DNA of 64,000 nucleotides from JAFGIN01 sp050301235. Lineage in GTDB: Bacteria > Fibrobacterota > Chitinivibrionia > Chitinivibrionales > Chitinispirillaceae. The notes beneath the pieces were generated by a model. That model saw nothing but the letters and a program-made list of their open reading frames with translations. It was not told where the DNA came from and ran no database searches. Below, piece by piece: positions 63,276 to 64,000 of the stretch (positions within the stretch are counted from its first letter, which is position 1; every line of letters starts with the position of its first letter). A program made the translations under genes and the position numbers. Location of the stretch: contig JBNKZD010000233.1 of the NCBI GenBank assembly GCA_050301235.1, positions 48,988-112,987 on the forward strand. Direction: 5' to 3'.

Positions 63276-63490
63276 GTAAGGAATTGTTCATGCTCTTTTT
63301 TTAACCCCTGCCCTCCAATGTCAAAATTATAGAGAATAAAACACTCAGGGTTCAACAGCATTTCCCACCTGCCGGGACCAGTTGATTTTTTATTTCTGCG
63401 AGTGACTACAATTTCGTGTGTATCACCACGGGAAAGTTTTATTGGTAGATTACTTTTCAGTTCATGTTCGTTTAAGTTATAACGAGTCAT
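63272..63490 (-). CDS. Short frame carrying the beginning of an OmpA-like domain
   Basis: 72 residues. The first ~45 are basic and of unknown kind. The end ECFILYNFDIGGQGLKKEHE, then QFLT-stop, matches the beginning of an OmpA-type domain (a strand followed by a helix) that continues in the next frame. The stop overlaps the next ATG by four bases. No slippery heptamer is evident at the join. If the split is an error, this belongs to 62361-63275 as one protein. Confidence 0.55.
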   Translation of the reverse strand: MTRYNLNEHELKSNLPIKLSRGDTHEIVVTRRNKKSTGPGRWEMLLNPECFILYNFDIGGQGLKKEHEQFLT

Positions 63491-63514
63491 TTTAGTTCGC
63501 TCCCTTCCAGTTTC

Positions 63515-64000
63515 CTATTGAATCAAAAATGTTTTATGGAGATTTACTGTACCAATCTTAATCATGGCAACATACATCCCGGATCTCATGACTGTTGCAC
63601 CTTTACCAGAGAAATCAACCCGGTAAACACAACGAGCTAATCCCAGCAATGAATGAAAAACGCCGAAATTCCACTTAAAAATGCCTGATGATTTCCAGAA
63701 AACGGCTTCAGGTGTACTATCTTTGAAGATCTTTACAAATCCTGGGATGGCTTTTATAGTAAATGGTTCACTTTTCGAGTGGTATTTTGGCGCATTTGAT
63801 AATTCCGCTTTGAACTCAAACGTGTAGTTATCACCAGGAAATATCCATGATGGAACCGGCCAGTTAAATTGCCCACATTTAGGGTAGGGGTTTTCAGCAA
63901 TTTTTCGACACACATAGCCTAAGCCAGCAAAGCTGGAACTGTTTGTTTGAAAATAATACAGAATTTCTGGAGGGGGAAAGCTTTCCCCCTGGTCCGAGCC
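63515..64000 (-). CDS. Secreted protein, C-terminal part with sorting-like tail (5' end outside window)
   Basis: 162 codons are open to the window edge, so the start lies outside. Residues 30-100 of the fragment look beta-rich (CGQFNWPVPSWIFPGDNYTF, then EPFTIKAIPGFVKIF). The last ~40 (RVDFSGKGATVMRSGMYVAM, then IKIGTVNLHKTFLIQ) resemble a type-IX-secretion tail. It ends 24 bases before the start of the OmpA-like frame. The specific role is unknown. Confidence 0.6.
   Translation of the reverse strand, partial: GSDQGESFPPPEILYYFQTNSSSFAGLGYVCRKIAENPYPKCGQFNWPVPSWIFPGDNYTFEFKAELSNAPKYHSKSEPFTIKAIPGFVKIFKDSTPEAVFWKSSGIFKWNFGVFHSLLGLARCVYRVDFSGKGATVMRSGMYVAMIKIGTVNLHKTFLIQ

Noticed and set aside
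1..64000. tRNA, rRNA or insertion-sequence genes
   Set aside because: No cloverleaf, ribosomal RNA segment or transposase frame was recognised by reading; a covariance-model scan would be needed to exclude tRNAs fully.

Overview
This window looks like chromosomal DNA of a Gram-negative bacterium, most likely from the Fibrobacterota or a close relative. This is inference. The indications are a TIGR02147-type protein (a paralogous family named from Fibrobacter succinogenes), several secreted proteins with type-IX-secretion-like C-terminal tails, an outer-membrane assembly lipoprotein (LptE), many lipoproteins, and polysaccharide-directed enzymes such as a GH51 arabinofuranosidase, a parallel beta-helix protein and a sulfatase with its maturase. 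I saw no rRNA, tRNA, CRISPR array or transposase.

Layout. 1-2156: 3' end of recJ coupled to argH. 2367-5625: a secreted beta-propeller-like protein overlapping a fibronectin-type-III lipoprotein. 5733-6035: first copy of a dispersed non-coding repeat. 6144-6753: a toxin-antitoxin-like nucleotidyltransferase pair. 6928-9609: a hybrid histidine kinase on the minus strand. 9843-16802: a tightly packed plus-strand operon with a GT2 glycosyltransferase fusion, DinG helicase/exonuclease, LptE, a beta-barrel-like lipoprotein and an alpha/beta hydrolase lipoprotein. It ends in the second copy of the repeat. 17627-19402: GH51 enzyme. 19672-21775 (minus): pyrD, pyrK and a DUF1540 protein. 22028-31498: a giant 3,156-residue TPR protein with eight copies of a ~272-residue super-repeat. 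31619-35571: ferritin-like DUF2383 protein, a small secreted protein behind a sigma-54-like promoter, a sigma-70 factor, a CDP-alcohol phosphatidyltransferase and a stand-alone receiver. 35676-39476 (minus): sulfatase maturase and sulfatase. 39611-40236: a frameshifted histidine-kinase remnant. 40786-44279: a possible caspase-fold DUF6345 protein with a secreted partner, then the TIGR02147 protein with a lipoprotein. 44452-46629 (minus): a LacI-type sensor fused to a diguanylate cyclase. 46630-50681: repeat-rich spacer, an ATPase_2 protein and a four-gene minus-strand cassette of small envelope proteins. 51397-54102 (minus): mutS. 54803-58191 (minus): secreted beta-helix and DUF5107 proteins. 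58426-62248: a multi-pass membrane protein, a sigma-54 activator and a divergent thioredoxin with a sigma-54-like promoter between them. 62361-64000 (minus): an OmpA-like domain split over two overlapping frames, and a partial secreted protein.

The recurring theme is the cell envelope: lipoproteins, outer-membrane assembly, secretion tails and glycan processing, interspersed with housekeeping genes (recJ, argH, dinG, pyrDK, mutS). The least ordinary items are the TPR super-repeat protein, the glycosyltransferase fusion, the LacI-GGDEF sensor, the split OmpA domain, the four-gene envelope cassette, two dispersed non-coding repeat families and two sigma-54-type promoters. All functional statements rest on reading motifs by eye; no search or alignment was run.
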